Positions 9,076 to 17,786 are shown, numbered from the stretch's first letter. The stretch is 64,000 bases of DNA from Oxalicibacterium faecigallinarum (GCF_014635705.1 NZ_BMDI01000001.1:760008-824007), one strand, 5' to 3'. Notes: generated by a model not told the origin, from the letters alone. Numbers and translations are program-made.

Positions 9076-9948
9076 TCAAACCAAGCCATCACCACTCCAC
9101 CATCCGCTCATCAAGCGCACCGGTTTCGTCCTTGCTCGTACGCGTGCACTGGCCTCCCATGCGTCTACATGCACATTCAATCCGGCATAGATGCCATAGC
9201 CATCCCCGGCCTGTATTTCTCCTTCCGCCTGCAAGCTTTCGCCTGCCTTGATCGATCCGATTGAAACGATGGTTTCGTTCGCCTTGATACCCCAGCTGGC
9301 TTCCAGATGACTGCCGCAATGGATGCTCATGCCGCACTCAATACCATTGCCGACCCAGATGCGATCAGCACTGTTGATCGCTCCGCCTGCGCGAATATTG
9401 CCGCTGCAGCGGAGCGTGCCCCTGGTCGTCAGGTCGCGCCCCACCAGGGCATTGCCGTCGACCGACAGATCACTGCCGCAAAACAGATCCCATTCGGTGC
9501 GCACATCGCCACCGCAGTGCAAATACGTTTGCACCTCGATTCCCCAGCCTGCCCTGACATTGCCGCCAGCAGTCAGAAGACCTTCACTGCGGATGCTGCC
9601 GCCACAGCGGATATCCTCTCCCGCGACGATCGAGTGACCGGCGCGAATGCCACCACCAGCACGCATGGTGCGACCGGTCCGGACTATCGATGCAACATCA
9701 ATGTTGCCCACGACCTCGAGTGAACCGGCAAACACGATGGCATCCGCCTCAATCGCATCGACTTTCAAAATGGTGTCCGTAGGACCGAACTGCGTGAGCA
9801 ACCAACAGGCGTCGTCAACACGCCCCGCATCTACCAGTGCGTTCAGAAGTGGCTGGTAATCGCAGCCTTCCTGATAATTGCGTAAAAACCAGCGAAAACC
9901 GTTGGCGCAAGGATTCTTGTGCTTTACAAAATTTTTGGTCAGTTCCAT
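9076..9948 (-). CDS. Beta-helix-type repeat protein, unknown function
   Basis: A 290-residue protein. The first ~75 residues are ordinary globular sequence with KNPCANGFRWFL and DDACWLLTQFGP. Residues ~80-265 are an almost continuous array of short periodic units of the kind G-x-I-x-A/C-G (GGGIRAG, GEDIRCGGSIRSEG, GGNVRAGWGIEV, GNGIECGMSIHCGS, GSIKAGESLQAEG). Such periodicity suggests a parallel or left-handed beta-helix, comparable in style to bactofilin or hexapeptide folds. There is no signal peptide or membrane segment. It is followed by a GNAT-like gene. I do not know a characterised homologue. Confidence 0.75.
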   Translation of the reverse strand: MELTKNFVKHKNPCANGFRWFLRNYQEGCDYQPLLNALVDAGRVDDACWLLTQFGPTDTILKVDAIEADAIVFAGSLEVVGNIDVASIVRTGRTMRAGGGIRAGHSIVAGEDIRCGGSIRSEGLLTAGGNVRAGWGIEVQTYLHCGGDVRTEWDLFCGSDLSVDGNALVGRDLTTRGTLRCSGNIRAGGAINSADRIWVGNGIECGMSIHCGSHLEASWGIKANETIVSIGSIKAGESLQAEGEIQAGDGYGIYAGLNVHVDAWEASARVRARTKPVRLMSGWWSGDGLV

Positions 9949-10540
9949 GAAGACTCAAGAGAAAAGGTACAACACACGCGCTGCGTCAAGCAGGCATGCC
10001 AAACAGAAAACGTGCGGCAGTAACGGCAGGCAGGCGCGAGCCAATACCCGGCGAGTCTAGTCACCGCAAGTGATCGAAGATGAAATTGTTCCCGGTACGG
10101 GCGAATGCGAAAAAACAAACGGCCGCTATCGCACCTGGCTTAGGCCCGGCGATCAATGAGTTGCGTCAAGGAAGAAGGAAAGTATCGCCGGGCTTAGGAG
10201 TCTGCTGCCGGCTGGAGGGCGTGGGTCATGCCCTGGAACTTGAGCACGAGCGAAAACAAAACCGTCATGAACGACAGTTTGGAAGCTGATGCGCAAAAGG
10301 ATGAAACGGGAAATGCCATGCACCAAGTATAGGCGTTTATGGAATTTTGATCAAATTTGGTGAAAATAAGGCCAGCATTCGCACCAAAATATGAATTAAT
10401 ACACGGATTAACGACATGGAATTGCACTATTTAAGTGCTTAATCATTTATATTACCCACCTTTTGCCGTGGCGCGTCGTACCGTTTCAGTCCTACTGGGA
10501 CGCGATGAATCACTGAACATGAATGAGAGGGGTGGTAATT
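9949..10540. other. Long intergenic region before gdhA
   Basis: About 590 bases without a convincing gene; the small frames inside show no domain and a composition unlike their neighbours. It holds an inverted repeat (10144-10153 and 10184-10193), a perfect palindrome TTTGATCAAA at 10346-10355, several CACCAA/TTGGTG words around it (10321, 10357, 10382), and an AT-rich stretch from 10330 to 10450 that probably contains the gdhA promoter. Confidence 0.5.
10144..10193. repeat. Inverted repeat GCCCGGCGAT ... ATCGCCGGGC
   Basis: Perfect 10-bp arms (10144-10153 and 10184-10193) enclose 30 bases. The outer word GGCTTAGG occurs in direct orientation at both ends (10137-10144 and 10192-10199). It has no run of T, so it is not an ordinary terminator. 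It could be a REP-like element or an operator upstream of gdhA. Confidence 0.5.
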
Positions 10541-11884
10541 GTGGGGTATAGCAGTGTAGATGATTTCATCGGAACGATCGCTCGACGTGATCCGCATCAG
10601 CCGGAATTCTTGCAGGCCGTGCGTGAAGTAATCACAAGTCTCTGGCCTTTTGTGAGCAACAATCCGCAGTATGCAAAAGCAGGATTGCTGGAGCGTCTGG
10701 TGGAGCCGGAACGTGTCATTCAGTTTCGTGTCTCGTGGGTAGACGATGCCGGACAGGTGCAAGTCAATCGCGCGTTCCGTATTCAACACAATTCCGCAAT
10801 TGGTCCGTTCAAAGGCGGCATGCGCTTCCACCCCTCGGTCAATCTGTCCATCCTGAAATTCCTCGCCTTCGAGCAGACATTCAAAAACGCCTTGACCACC
10901 CTGCCGATGGGCGGCGGTAAAGGCGGCTCCGATTTCGATCCCAAGGGAAAAAGCGATGGTGAAGTCATGCGTTTCTGCCAGGCATTGATGTTCGAGCTGT
11001 ATCGTCACCTGGGCTCGGATACCGATATTCCAGCGGGCGACATTGGCGTCGGCGCGCGTGAGATCGGCTACATGGCCGGCATGATGAAAAAGCTCGCCAA
11101 CGATACGTCCGGCATTTTTACCGGCAAAAGTCTGGCCTACGGCGGCAGTCTGATGCGGCCTGAAGCAACCGGCTACGGCACCGTGTACTTTGCCGAAGAA
11201 ATGCTGCGTCGCGCTGGAAAATCATTCGATGGCATGACCGTTTCAGTCTCGGGATCGGGCAACGTGGCACAGTTTGCTGCCGAAAAAGCCATGGAGCTCA
11301 ACGCCAAGGTCGTGACGGTTTCCGATTCCGGTGGCACGTTGTACGTCGCCGATGGTTTTACCGAAGAAACCTTGCAGGCACTGAAGGAATGGAAGAACGT
11401 CAAGCGTGGTCGTCTGGAAGAATTTGCGCGCCAGCACAACATGCAATTCGAAGCAGGCAAACGTCCCTGGCACATTCCGGTGCAGATCGCGCTGCCTTGT
11501 GCAACACAGAATGAACTCGATGCAAATGACGCCAACACATTGATTGAAAACGGCGTGATCTGCGTGGCCGAAGGTGCCAACATGCCGTCGACGCTGGAAG
11601 CAGTCGATGCATTCATTCATGCCCGAACCCTGTACGCACCGGGCAAGGCAAGCAATGCGGGAGGCGTTTCCACCTCGGGTCTGGAGATGTCGCAGAATGC
11701 CCTGCGCCTGTCATGGCATCACGCTGAAGTGGACGAACGTCTGCACAGCATCATGAAGGAGATCCACGCCAACTGCGCGCACCACGGCAAACGGTCGGAC
11801 GGATCGATCAATTACGTTGACGGTGCCAACATTGCAGGCTTTGTCAAACTGGCTGATGCCATGATTGCACAAGGCGTTTATTAA
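10541..11884 (+). CDS. gdhA: NADP-type glutamate dehydrogenase GdhA
   Basis: About 447 residues, the usual length for the hexameric bacterial enzyme that makes glutamate from 2-oxoglutarate and ammonium. It shows the FKGGMRFHPSVN substrate region, the PMGGGKGGSDFDPKGKS segment with the catalytic lysine, PAGDIGVGAREIGYM, the Rossmann GSGNVAQFAAEK and the C-terminal GKASNAGGVSTSGLEM. I prefer the GTG at 10541 because AGAGGGG lies eight bases before it and family members start with a similar Y-SSVDDF sequence; the ATG at 10523 overlaps that ribosome site. It is a single-gene unit ended by a terminator. Confidence 0.95.
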   Translation: MGYSSVDDFIGTIARRDPHQPEFLQAVREVITSLWPFVSNNPQYAKAGLLERLVEPERVIQFRVSWVDDAGQVQVNRAFRIQHNSAIGPFKGGMRFHPSVNLSILKFLAFEQTFKNALTTLPMGGGKGGSDFDPKGKSDGEVMRFCQALMFELYRHLGSDTDIPAGDIGVGAREIGYMAGMMKKLANDTSGIFTGKSLAYGGSLMRPEATGYGTVYFAEEMLRRAGKSFDGMTVSVSGSGNVAQFAAEKAMELNAKVVTVSDSGGTLYVADGFTEETLQALKEWKNVKRGRLEEFARQHNMQFEAGKRPWHIPVQIALPCATQNELDANDANTLIENGVICVAEGANMPSTLEAVDAFIHARTLYAPGKASNAGGVSTSGLEMSQNALRLSWHHAEVDERLHSIMKEIHANCAHHGKRSDGSINYVDGANIAGFVKLADAMIAQGVY

Positions 11885-11943
11885 ACCGATCCGGATATTG
11901 CTGCCTTTCTCTTTCATCCGCGTGAAGGCGTGAGGCAGAGTCA

Positions 11944-11969
11944 AAAGCCCGGTCATGCCGGGCTTTTTT
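11944..11969 (+). terminator. Rho-independent terminator after gdhA
   Basis: AAAAGCCCGG-tcat-GCCGGGCTTTTTT: a GC-rich stem with A and T runs on both sides, so it may also serve the leftward gene that ends at 12025. Confidence 0.9.
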
Positions 11970-12024
11970 ATGCGTCCGAAGGAAAGCCCTGATCCGGGAA
12001 TCGACATGAACGCGACCGGTGCCA

Positions 12025-12516
12025 TCAAGTTTCACAGAATTGTCTGCGGCCATTTCTTAGCATGACTATCTGTACGGTTACGCCAACAACGAGAGCCAGC
12101 AGTAGCAGCCCCTGCGCGCCCATTAGAAGCGGCGATGCCAGGTCGGTGACGAAGGGATGACCATCAGGAACACGACGAAGCGTCTCGCTGACCGTGGGCA
12201 CCATCAACAAGAACACCGTGACGCTAAGACTGATCGTTTCAATGTACTTGCGCCCTCTTCCCAGAAATGTCATCTGTCCTGCCGTATAACCTGCAGCCAG
12301 AAATAGCAAGGTTGCCACGCCAATTGCGTAACTCACCGGTTGTTTCGCAACCAGAAACACGGACAACGCGCCAACAAGCATGGATAGCAGATAAGCCATA
12401 CCTGCAGGGCCGCGAGGGGTGATTCGCCCATAACGGATCAACATGTAAATGGCCAACGGGATGGCCGGCAAACTGCCAAGTGTGTGCAACCAGCCGACTG
12501 GTGAAATTCCAAACAT
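12025..12516 (-). CDS. Polytopic membrane protein under TetR control
   Basis: A 163-residue protein with four to five hydrophobic segments (LGSLPAIPLAIYMLI; GMAYLLSMLVGALSVFLVA; YAIGVATLLFLAAGYTAG; ISLSVTVFLLMVPTV; LLMGAQGLLLLALVVGVTVQIV). I do not recognise a characterised family. It follows a tetR gene on the same strand, and a perfect 16-bp palindrome sits 49 bases before its start, so it is probably a target of that regulator. A role in export or stress is only a guess. Confidence 0.75.
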   Translation of the reverse strand: MFGISPVGWLHTLGSLPAIPLAIYMLIRYGRITPRGPAGMAYLLSMLVGALSVFLVAKQPVSYAIGVATLLFLAAGYTAGQMTFLGRGRKYIETISLSVTVFLLMVPTVSETLRRVPDGHPFVTDLASPLLMGAQGLLLLALVVGVTVQIVMLRNGRRQFCET

Positions 12517-12564
12517 AACGACGCCCTTTCAAGAACAAGACTGACTCCATCAGCTCACCAACAA

Positions 12565-12580
12565 TACCTACTAGTAGGTA
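12565..12580. promoter_or_regulatory. TetR-type operator upstream of the membrane protein gene
   Basis: TACCTACTAGTAGGTA is a perfect 16-bp palindrome. A closely related site (13196-13213) lies before the tetR gene, with the same ACTAGTAGGTAG half. The shared sequence before both genes is the main evidence. Confidence 0.75.
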
Positions 12581-12607
12581 GATAATAGAATCAAAAAAAA
12601 GCCGCTC

Positions 12608-13186
12608 TCAGGCTTGCAGCAAGCGCTTGAGTAATGGCTCGGTAATTACGGTAAAAACATGCGCATCACCACTCGCGCGAGCCGACAGCATCGCGCCATG
12701 TACGGTGGCCATGAAACTTTCCGCCTCCGCCGCCGCAGAAGTCGTCAGTCTGATTGTGCCTTGCTGCGCGCCCCGCTCCAGGACAGAAGCAAACCAGTCA
12801 GCCAATGCCTTGAAATGCGCCCTCACCTCAAGAACCACATCGTCTGGCAACGCAGGCACTTGTGCTGCCAGCAGCGCACAAATGCACAACGGTGCAGTGC
12901 CGTCAGCGATGCATGATTCCCAGTAGTGAACGTAGGCGCGCAGCTGATCGTCAGGTGCAGGAACATTTCGCTCCAGTTCAGCCATGCCAACCTGTGCTTT
13001 CCAGCGGTAATCAACGATCAAGGCGCGGACCAGATCGGCTTTGGTCGGGAAATGATGATGGATGGTTGCATTACGAACACCGACCACCTTGGAAATGTCT
13101 GCATAGCTGAATCCGTTATAGCCGCTAGACATGATCAGCGAACGGGTGCAAGTCAGGATCTCTTCGGCAGTATTATTTGGTTTCAT
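12608..13186 (-). CDS. TetR/AcrR family transcriptional regulator
   Basis: A 192-residue protein. The N-terminal helix-turn-helix occupies residues ~8-55 (AEEILTCTRSLIMSSGYNGFSYADISKVVGVRNATIHHHFPTK in overview), with the family hallmark of a YADI..VVGV turn followed by IHHHFP.K..L. The C-terminal ligand domain (residues ~60-190) includes a CICALLAAQVPALP segment. It lies upstream of a membrane protein gene on the same strand. Palindromes before both genes suggest autoregulation and control of the neighbour. The ligand is unknown. Confidence 0.88.
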   Translation of the reverse strand: MKPNNTAEEILTCTRSLIMSSGYNGFSYADISKVVGVRNATIHHHFPTKADLVRALIVDYRWKAQVGMAELERNVPAPDDQLRAYVHYWESCIADGTAPLCICALLAAQVPALPDDVVLEVRAHFKALADWFASVLERGAQQGTIRLTTSAAAEAESFMATVHGAMLSARASGDAHVFTVITEPLLKRLLQA

Positions 13187-13195
13187 GACCGCACT

Positions 13196-13213
13196 CTACT
13201 AACTAGTAGGTAG
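13196..13213. promoter_or_regulatory. TetR-type operator upstream of tetR
   Basis: CTACTAACTAGTAGGTAG is an imperfect palindrome (four mismatched positions) ending ten bases before the tetR ATG. Its right half ACTAGTAGGTAG is identical to that of the site at 12565, which supports autoregulation. Confidence 0.65.
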
Positions 13214-13277
13214 ATAGTCAAGGATCTTTTGCTTGAGCCGGTGCGAAGAGGCTCAGACTCCGAACGAAATCAGACAA

Positions 13278-15404
13278 TCAGAATTGCGTTCGTACTCCGA
13301 TATACAAGCGACGGCCAGGCGCAGGCTCAAAAAACCGTTGATTGCTTTCATTCACAACCACTGATCCTGCGTAGGAGCGGTCAAAGACGTTATCGATCCG
13401 CCCAAACAGCATCATCCTGGCCGCGCCCGCATCAAATGAATAGCCGGCTCTTAAATTAATTACTGCATAACCGCTTGCTGCATCGCTATTGATGTCATCC
13501 ACATAGACCTTGCTATCGGCACGCATCTCCACTGCTGCCGTCACTGCGTTCTGCCAGCGATACTGCAGCTCCGTATAAAGACTGTGCTGCGGCGCGCCTG
13601 GCAATCGATTGCCCGCGTCGGTCACGCCGTTGCTGCTGTTGAACGCCTGCCGAAAACGCGCATCAAGCCATGTGTAGGCGAGACTGGTCGATAACTGATT
13701 GTTCCATTCGCTACGCCATGATGCCTCTGCACCGCGACGTTCCACGCCATTGACGTTCTGAAAAATGGCGCGTCCGAACTGGGACTGCTCCTGCACGATT
13801 TCATTCTTGCTGCGGGACTGGAATACAGCTACATCCAGCAGATGACGGCCCTGTCTGATCTTCGCGCCGATCTCTGCCTGCGTGCTCGTCGATGCACGCA
13901 GGCCAAGATTAGGTCCCGTACCATTCGTGCGATAAGCAAGCTCTGCCAGTGTGGGCGTCTCGAATCCCTGTCCAAGGTTGGCATAGAGATTGATGTTGTC
14001 ACGTGCATGCCACACGAGTCCAACGACCGGACTGGTCTGGGTGTAGACGACCTTGCCGCTATCGTCCGGATTATCCAGGCTTGGATCAGGGTTGCGGACA
14101 ACATAGTCATCATCAACAAGCATCCTGACGCGACTCAAACGTACACCGGCGATCGCACGCCACTGCGGTGCAAAGGTCCAGTCTGCCTGAGCAAACACAT
14201 CTGTACTTCTCGCCTTATTCTTTTCGTCGCGACGCAGTGCGCCCTGCACACCATTGTCATTTACAAAGCCTCTGCGCCGTTCGCTCAAGGCATCCATTTC
14301 CATACCGAGCGTCCAATTTAACGGCAAGCCATTGACCTGTGTCTCGTGGCGCCAGTCGAGGCCAAGTCCACCATAGCCCCTATCCAGATCGATCACGCCA
14401 CCAGCCTGAACCAGAGCATCACCCGGAAATGCCAACGTCTGGAAAACCTTTCTTTCGCCACCATACACACGGGCGTTCAGTACGTCGCTGCTGCTCAAAC
14501 GCTGCTCAAGCACCAAACCTGCCTGCTGCTGGGTAATGGTCTTGCGTGTATCGAACGTCATGGCGCGCGGCGTCACCTGACGTGGGTTCATCTGGAAATC
14601 GGCACGCGTGAGCCCAAGGGGATCTTGAGACAGTGGTTGATCGATGCTGTTAAAGACGGCAGTCACCTTGGTGTCGCTGGATGGACGTGCGACCACTTTG
14701 GCATTCACGGTCGTCCGCCTTGTCGCACTGTGATCCCGATATCCATCTGTTGAGAAACGGGTAACGTCCAGCGTGCCGCCCAGAATGTCACTGCCTCCAC
14801 CAACAGCCACACCGAGCACACGCTGGTTATCCGATCCTGCTCCCAGGGAAAAGGATGCCTCCGGTTTCACTGGAGGATCCTTTGTGAAAACCTGCAGTAC
14901 GCCCCCGGCAGCGTTGCCGTACAGCTGTGCCATCGGACCGCGCAAGACTTCGATGCGACTGGCTGACGCCAGGCTTGCATTCGATGACTGTCCCTGCCCG
15001 TCCGGCATCGTCGCCGGAATGCCATCTACCAGAATACGTACACCGCGCACACCAAAGGTCGATCGTGTGCCAAAACCGCGTATGGACACCTGCAGATCCT
15101 GCGCATAGTTCTGACGCTCACGTATCTGGATGCCAGGGACTGCGCCAAGTACTTCCGACAAATTCACCAGCGGAGATTGTGCGGTAAACCCATTGAGCGG
15201 TATGACATCAATGGCAGCAGGCACATCAAAACGATTACTTTCGGAACGGCTTCCACTAACGACGATTTCGGGAAGTCTCTCCGCCGAGGATGCCGCCTGC
15301 TCTTGGGCATGGACGACGGAAGTCGACGCCATCATGCCAAGAACGGTCAGCGCAGGACTGACGCGTACGGAAAAAATAAGGCGTTTGACGATATCTTTTT
15401 GCAT
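13278..15404 (-). CDS. TonB-dependent outer-membrane receptor
   Basis: A 708-residue receptor. A signal peptide ends near TSVVHAQ; a plug domain covers residues ~45-160 (LPEIVVSGSRS, then VPGIQIRERQNYAQDLQVSIRGFGTRSTFGVRGVRILVDGIPATMPDGQ summarised, IEVLRGPMAQLYGNAAGGVLQV); a beta-barrel of about 530 residues ends in an aromatic residue (RLYIGVRTQF). The ATG at 15404 gives the signal peptide; the longer frame adds an unlikely leader. It would import a scarce ligand across the outer membrane. Neighbouring genes encode a sorbosone-dehydrogenase-like lipoprotein, so a sugar or quinone ligand is possible, but the ligand is not shown. Confidence 0.9.
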   Translation of the reverse strand: MQKDIVKRLIFSVRVSPALTVLGMMASTSVVHAQEQAASSAERLPEIVVSGSRSESNRFDVPAAIDVIPLNGFTAQSPLVNLSEVLGAVPGIQIRERQNYAQDLQVSIRGFGTRSTFGVRGVRILVDGIPATMPDGQGQSSNASLASASRIEVLRGPMAQLYGNAAGGVLQVFTKDPPVKPEASFSLGAGSDNQRVLGVAVGGGSDILGGTLDVTRFSTDGYRDHSATRRTTVNAKVVARPSSDTKVTAVFNSIDQPLSQDPLGLTRADFQMNPRQVTPRAMTFDTRKTITQQQAGLVLEQRLSSSDVLNARVYGGERKVFQTLAFPGDALVQAGGVIDLDRGYGGLGLDWRHETQVNGLPLNWTLGMEMDALSERRRGFVNDNGVQGALRRDEKNKARSTDVFAQADWTFAPQWRAIAGVRLSRVRMLVDDDYVVRNPDPSLDNPDDSGKVVYTQTSPVVGLVWHARDNINLYANLGQGFETPTLAELAYRTNGTGPNLGLRASTSTQAEIGAKIRQGRHLLDVAVFQSRSKNEIVQEQSQFGRAIFQNVNGVERRGAEASWRSEWNNQLSTSLAYTWLDARFRQAFNSSNGVTDAGNRLPGAPQHSLYTELQYRWQNAVTAAVEMRADSKVYVDDINSDAASGYAVINLRAGYSFDAGAARMMLFGRIDNVFDRSYAGSVVVNESNQRFFEPAPGRRLYIGVRTQF

Positions 15405-15461
15405 TGGGAAGCAGGCAAGGTCACCACGTAGAGAATGAGCAGAACGACTATCGCACAGCTC

Positions 15462-15493
15462 AAAAAAATGCCGCACACGACTGTGTACGGCAT
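15462..15493 (-). terminator. Rho-independent terminator after the dehydrogenase operon
   Basis: Read leftward: ATGCCG-t-ACAC-agtc-GTGT-g-CGGCAT and then seven T. It lies 30 bases past the stop of the gene at 15523 and so separates that operon from the TonB-dependent receptor gene. Confidence 0.85.
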
Positions 15494-15522
15494 CGCGCAA
15501 GTCAGTATTGCTCCATGCGGAT

Positions 15523-16815
15523 CTACCGCGTGCGCGTGACTCTCCAGATCGTATTGGAAAGATCATCCGCAATGATCAAGGCACCGCGTGGATCAACCGT
15601 GACACCCACAGGCCGCCCTCTCGTTTTTCCATCTTCACCACGGAAGCCTGTTGCAAAATCAATGGGCTCGCCGGCAGGCCGCCCGTTACTGAACGGAACG
15701 AAAATGACTTTGTATCCCACCGGCTGATCGCGGTTCCAGCTGCCATGCTCACCGACAAAGGCACCATCAGCAAATTTCTCTCCCATGACAGGAAGCGAAA
15801 AACTCAATCCCAGGGCGGCAACATGCGAACCCAGGCTGTAATCCGGCGTGATGGCGGCAGCAACCTTCTCCGGATTTTGCGGTTTGACGCGAGGATCGAC
15901 ATGCTGACCCCAATAACTGTATGGCCAGCCGTAGAATCCCCCCTCGCGTACGGAAGTCAGATAGTCGGGCACGAGATCCGGCCCCAGCTCGTCACGCTCG
16001 TTGACTACCGTCCATAACTGTCCTGTCTGGGGTTGCATTGCCATTGCCGTCGGGTTGCGCAGACCGGTCGCGTACGGTTTGTACGCGCCGGTGTTTACAT
16101 CCACCTGCCATACCATGGCACGATCGACTTCGGCTTCCATTCCACGTTCGGTAATGTTGCTGTTGGACCCGATGCCAACGTACAGAAAGCGCCCGTCCTG
16201 ACTGACGGTCATCGCCTTTGTCCAGTGGTGATTGATTTCCGCAGGCAACGCCACGACTTTCACGGGTGGCGTGCTGGCCTTTGTCTCTCCGCTCTTGTAA
16301 TCGAAGCTGACCAGCGCATCCTGATTGGCAACATAGATCTTGTTATTGGCAAAGGCCAGCCCGTACGGTGCATTCAGATCCTCGGCAAACACGGTTTGAG
16401 TCTCATACGTGCCATCACCATCCGCGTCACGCAGCAAGGTCAAACGATTGCCGCCTTTGACCTTGGTGTTGCCTTGCGCCTTGATGTAGCCCGCGATGAC
16501 ATCCTTTGGTTTCAGCTTGGCGGCATTCCCTCCGCGCCCTTCTGCGACAAGAATATCGCCATTGGGCAACACCAATGTCTGGCGAGGAATCTTGAGATCG
16601 GTCGCGATTGCACTAATGGCATATCCGTCAGGTACCGTCGGCTTCCGATCACCCCACTCCGCAGGCTGGGCAATTTTCATCGAAGGCAGAATGGTCTGCC
16701 GAGGCTCCGGCAATTTGGGATCGGGACCGCGCGACTGCACACTGTCTCCGTGATCACTGCAGGCGCTCAACAACAACACCATGCTCGCCATCGAGAGGGT
16801 ATATGAAAATCTCAT
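15523..16815 (-). CDS. Sorbosone/glucose dehydrogenase-like PQQ beta-propeller lipoprotein
   Basis: A 430-residue lipoprotein (lipobox LLSAC, Cys19) with the six-bladed propeller pattern of the soluble glucose/L-sorbosone dehydrogenase family: PRQTLVLPNGDILVAE at the first blade, NAPYGLAFANNKIYVAN, HHWTKAMTVSQDGRFLYVGIGSNSN, ATGLRNPTAMAMQPQTGQLWTVVNERD, EHGSWNRDQPVGYKVIF and PVGVTVDPRGALIIADD. Family members bind PQQ and oxidise sugars in the periplasm. The substrate cannot be read from the sequence. It overlaps the upstream DUF2231 gene by ATGA. Confidence 0.85.
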   Translation of the reverse strand: MRFSYTLSMASMVLLLSACSDHGDSVQSRGPDPKLPEPRQTILPSMKIAQPAEWGDRKPTVPDGYAISAIATDLKIPRQTLVLPNGDILVAEGRGGNAAKLKPKDVIAGYIKAQGNTKVKGGNRLTLLRDADGDGTYETQTVFAEDLNAPYGLAFANNKIYVANQDALVSFDYKSGETKASTPPVKVVALPAEINHHWTKAMTVSQDGRFLYVGIGSNSNITERGMEAEVDRAMVWQVDVNTGAYKPYATGLRNPTAMAMQPQTGQLWTVVNERDELGPDLVPDYLTSVREGGFYGWPYSYWGQHVDPRVKPQNPEKVAAAITPDYSLGSHVAALGLSFSLPVMGEKFADGAFVGEHGSWNRDQPVGYKVIFVPFSNGRPAGEPIDFATGFRGEDGKTRGRPVGVTVDPRGALIIADDLSNTIWRVTRTR

Positions 16816-17246
16816 TGCACACCTCCACTACGCGGCACACTCAAGCCAATCCAGGCAGCGACAACAGCCAGCGCAGCAACGATCGCAGAGAGAATCAGAC
16901 TTGATGGCATGGCGGCCCAGGCGTCCTTGGCATGTTCAAACGCATTGAACAATCCGATGATCCACGTCACCGCCAAGAGCAGGACCTGCATCAGGGGGCG
17001 TCCTGTCTTACGTGATGCGGTAAAAAGCTGCACAAGTGCGCATAACAAGGCCAGACCACAGAACAGCAGGCCCCCTGCATTCAGCCAGGCCGCAAAATTG
17101 ATCCATTGAATCTGGTAGGTCTTGTAATAAACAATGTCACCCAGCAAGGACCCCAGAAAAAGAGGAACAGTCCCTGCAAGCAGTATTGCGTGGAACGGAC
17201 CGGGATGACGGTAATAGACGGGAGCGGCGGATACAGAGGAATACAT
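16812..17246 (-). CDS. DUF2231-type membrane protein
   Basis: A 144-residue protein with four membrane segments. The N-terminal YRHPGPFHAILLAGTVPLFLGSLLGDI pattern, with a conserved histidine in the first helix, is typical of DUF2231 proteins. The ATG at 17246 is preferred because AAAGGA lies seven bases before it. It forms an operon with the sorbosone-dehydrogenase-like gene. Such membrane partners may bind haem or pass electrons, but this is not established here. Confidence 0.75.
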   Translation of the reverse strand: MYSSVSAAPVYYRHPGPFHAILLAGTVPLFLGSLLGDIVYYKTYQIQWINFAAWLNAGGLLFCGLALLCALVQLFTASRKTGRPLMQVLLLAVTWIIGLFNAFEHAKDAWAAMPSSLILSAIVAALAVVAAWIGLSVPRSGGVQ

Positions 17247-17402
17247 TGCGTGATCCTTTAGGGTGTGCCTGAAGACGGAAAGCAAACTGCTCATCAGTCT
17301 ATAAGCATGTGATTGCCCTACCCGTAAGAAGAATTCCTATCCTTGCGTCAGACAAATGCTTAAAGTGAACCGAGAACGCAGTCTCGATCATCACGAGATG
17401 AA

Positions 17403-17756
17403 GTGGTTGCAACGAGAAAGACAACGCTTACTTCTCAATCATTCTGTCGCCACTGGCTGGGTAGCCACGGGCTGGACAGTCGCTCACTGGCAGCAATGCA
17501 GATTCGCGGTGACAGCAATGCACCGACGATTGGTGATGGTGATATTGTCCTGATCGACATACAGGCAACCGACATTGAGGATGACAAAATCTATGTCATT
17601 CAGGATGCAGGCAACTTGTTGGTGAGACGCTTGCAACTGGAACCCGGCGACAAGGTACGCACTCTTTGCGACAACCCCTCTCATCGAGAATTTGAGGTGG
17701 CAAGAAGCAGCCTGGAAATCGTTGGACGTCTGGTGTGGAGAGGTGCGTTGTTGTGA
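17403..17756 (+). CDS. Orphan S24/LexA-like peptidase domain, probably inactive
   Basis: About 117 residues from a GTG start (an ATG lies at 17496). The segment MQIRGDSNAPTIGDGDIVLID matches the RGDSMEPTLRDGDLVLVD region of phage-repressor/LexA-type S24 peptidases, with the catalytic serine present. The second motif reads NLLVRRLQ where active proteins have LLVKRLQ, so the catalytic lysine appears replaced by arginine. No DNA-binding helix-turn-helix precedes the domain. It may be the remnant of a prophage-type repressor, or a short stand-alone protein. Confidence 0.6.
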   Translation: MVATRKTTLTSQSFCRHWLGSHGLDSRSLAAMQIRGDSNAPTIGDGDIVLIDIQATDIEDDKIYVIQDAGNLLVRRLQLEPGDKVRTLCDNPSHREFEVARSSLEIVGRLVWRGALL

Positions 17757-17786
17757 ATCCGGGTTTTACGCATTCAAACAAAACGG

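Noticed and set aside
10346-10355. TTTGATCAAA as a possible FNR site
   Set aside because: FNR sites need TTGAT and ATCAA separated by four bases; here the halves overlap.
10080-10427. Small frames on both strands in the gap before gdhA
   Set aside because: No domain, no ribosome site and overlap with inverted repeats and promoter-like AT-rich sequence.
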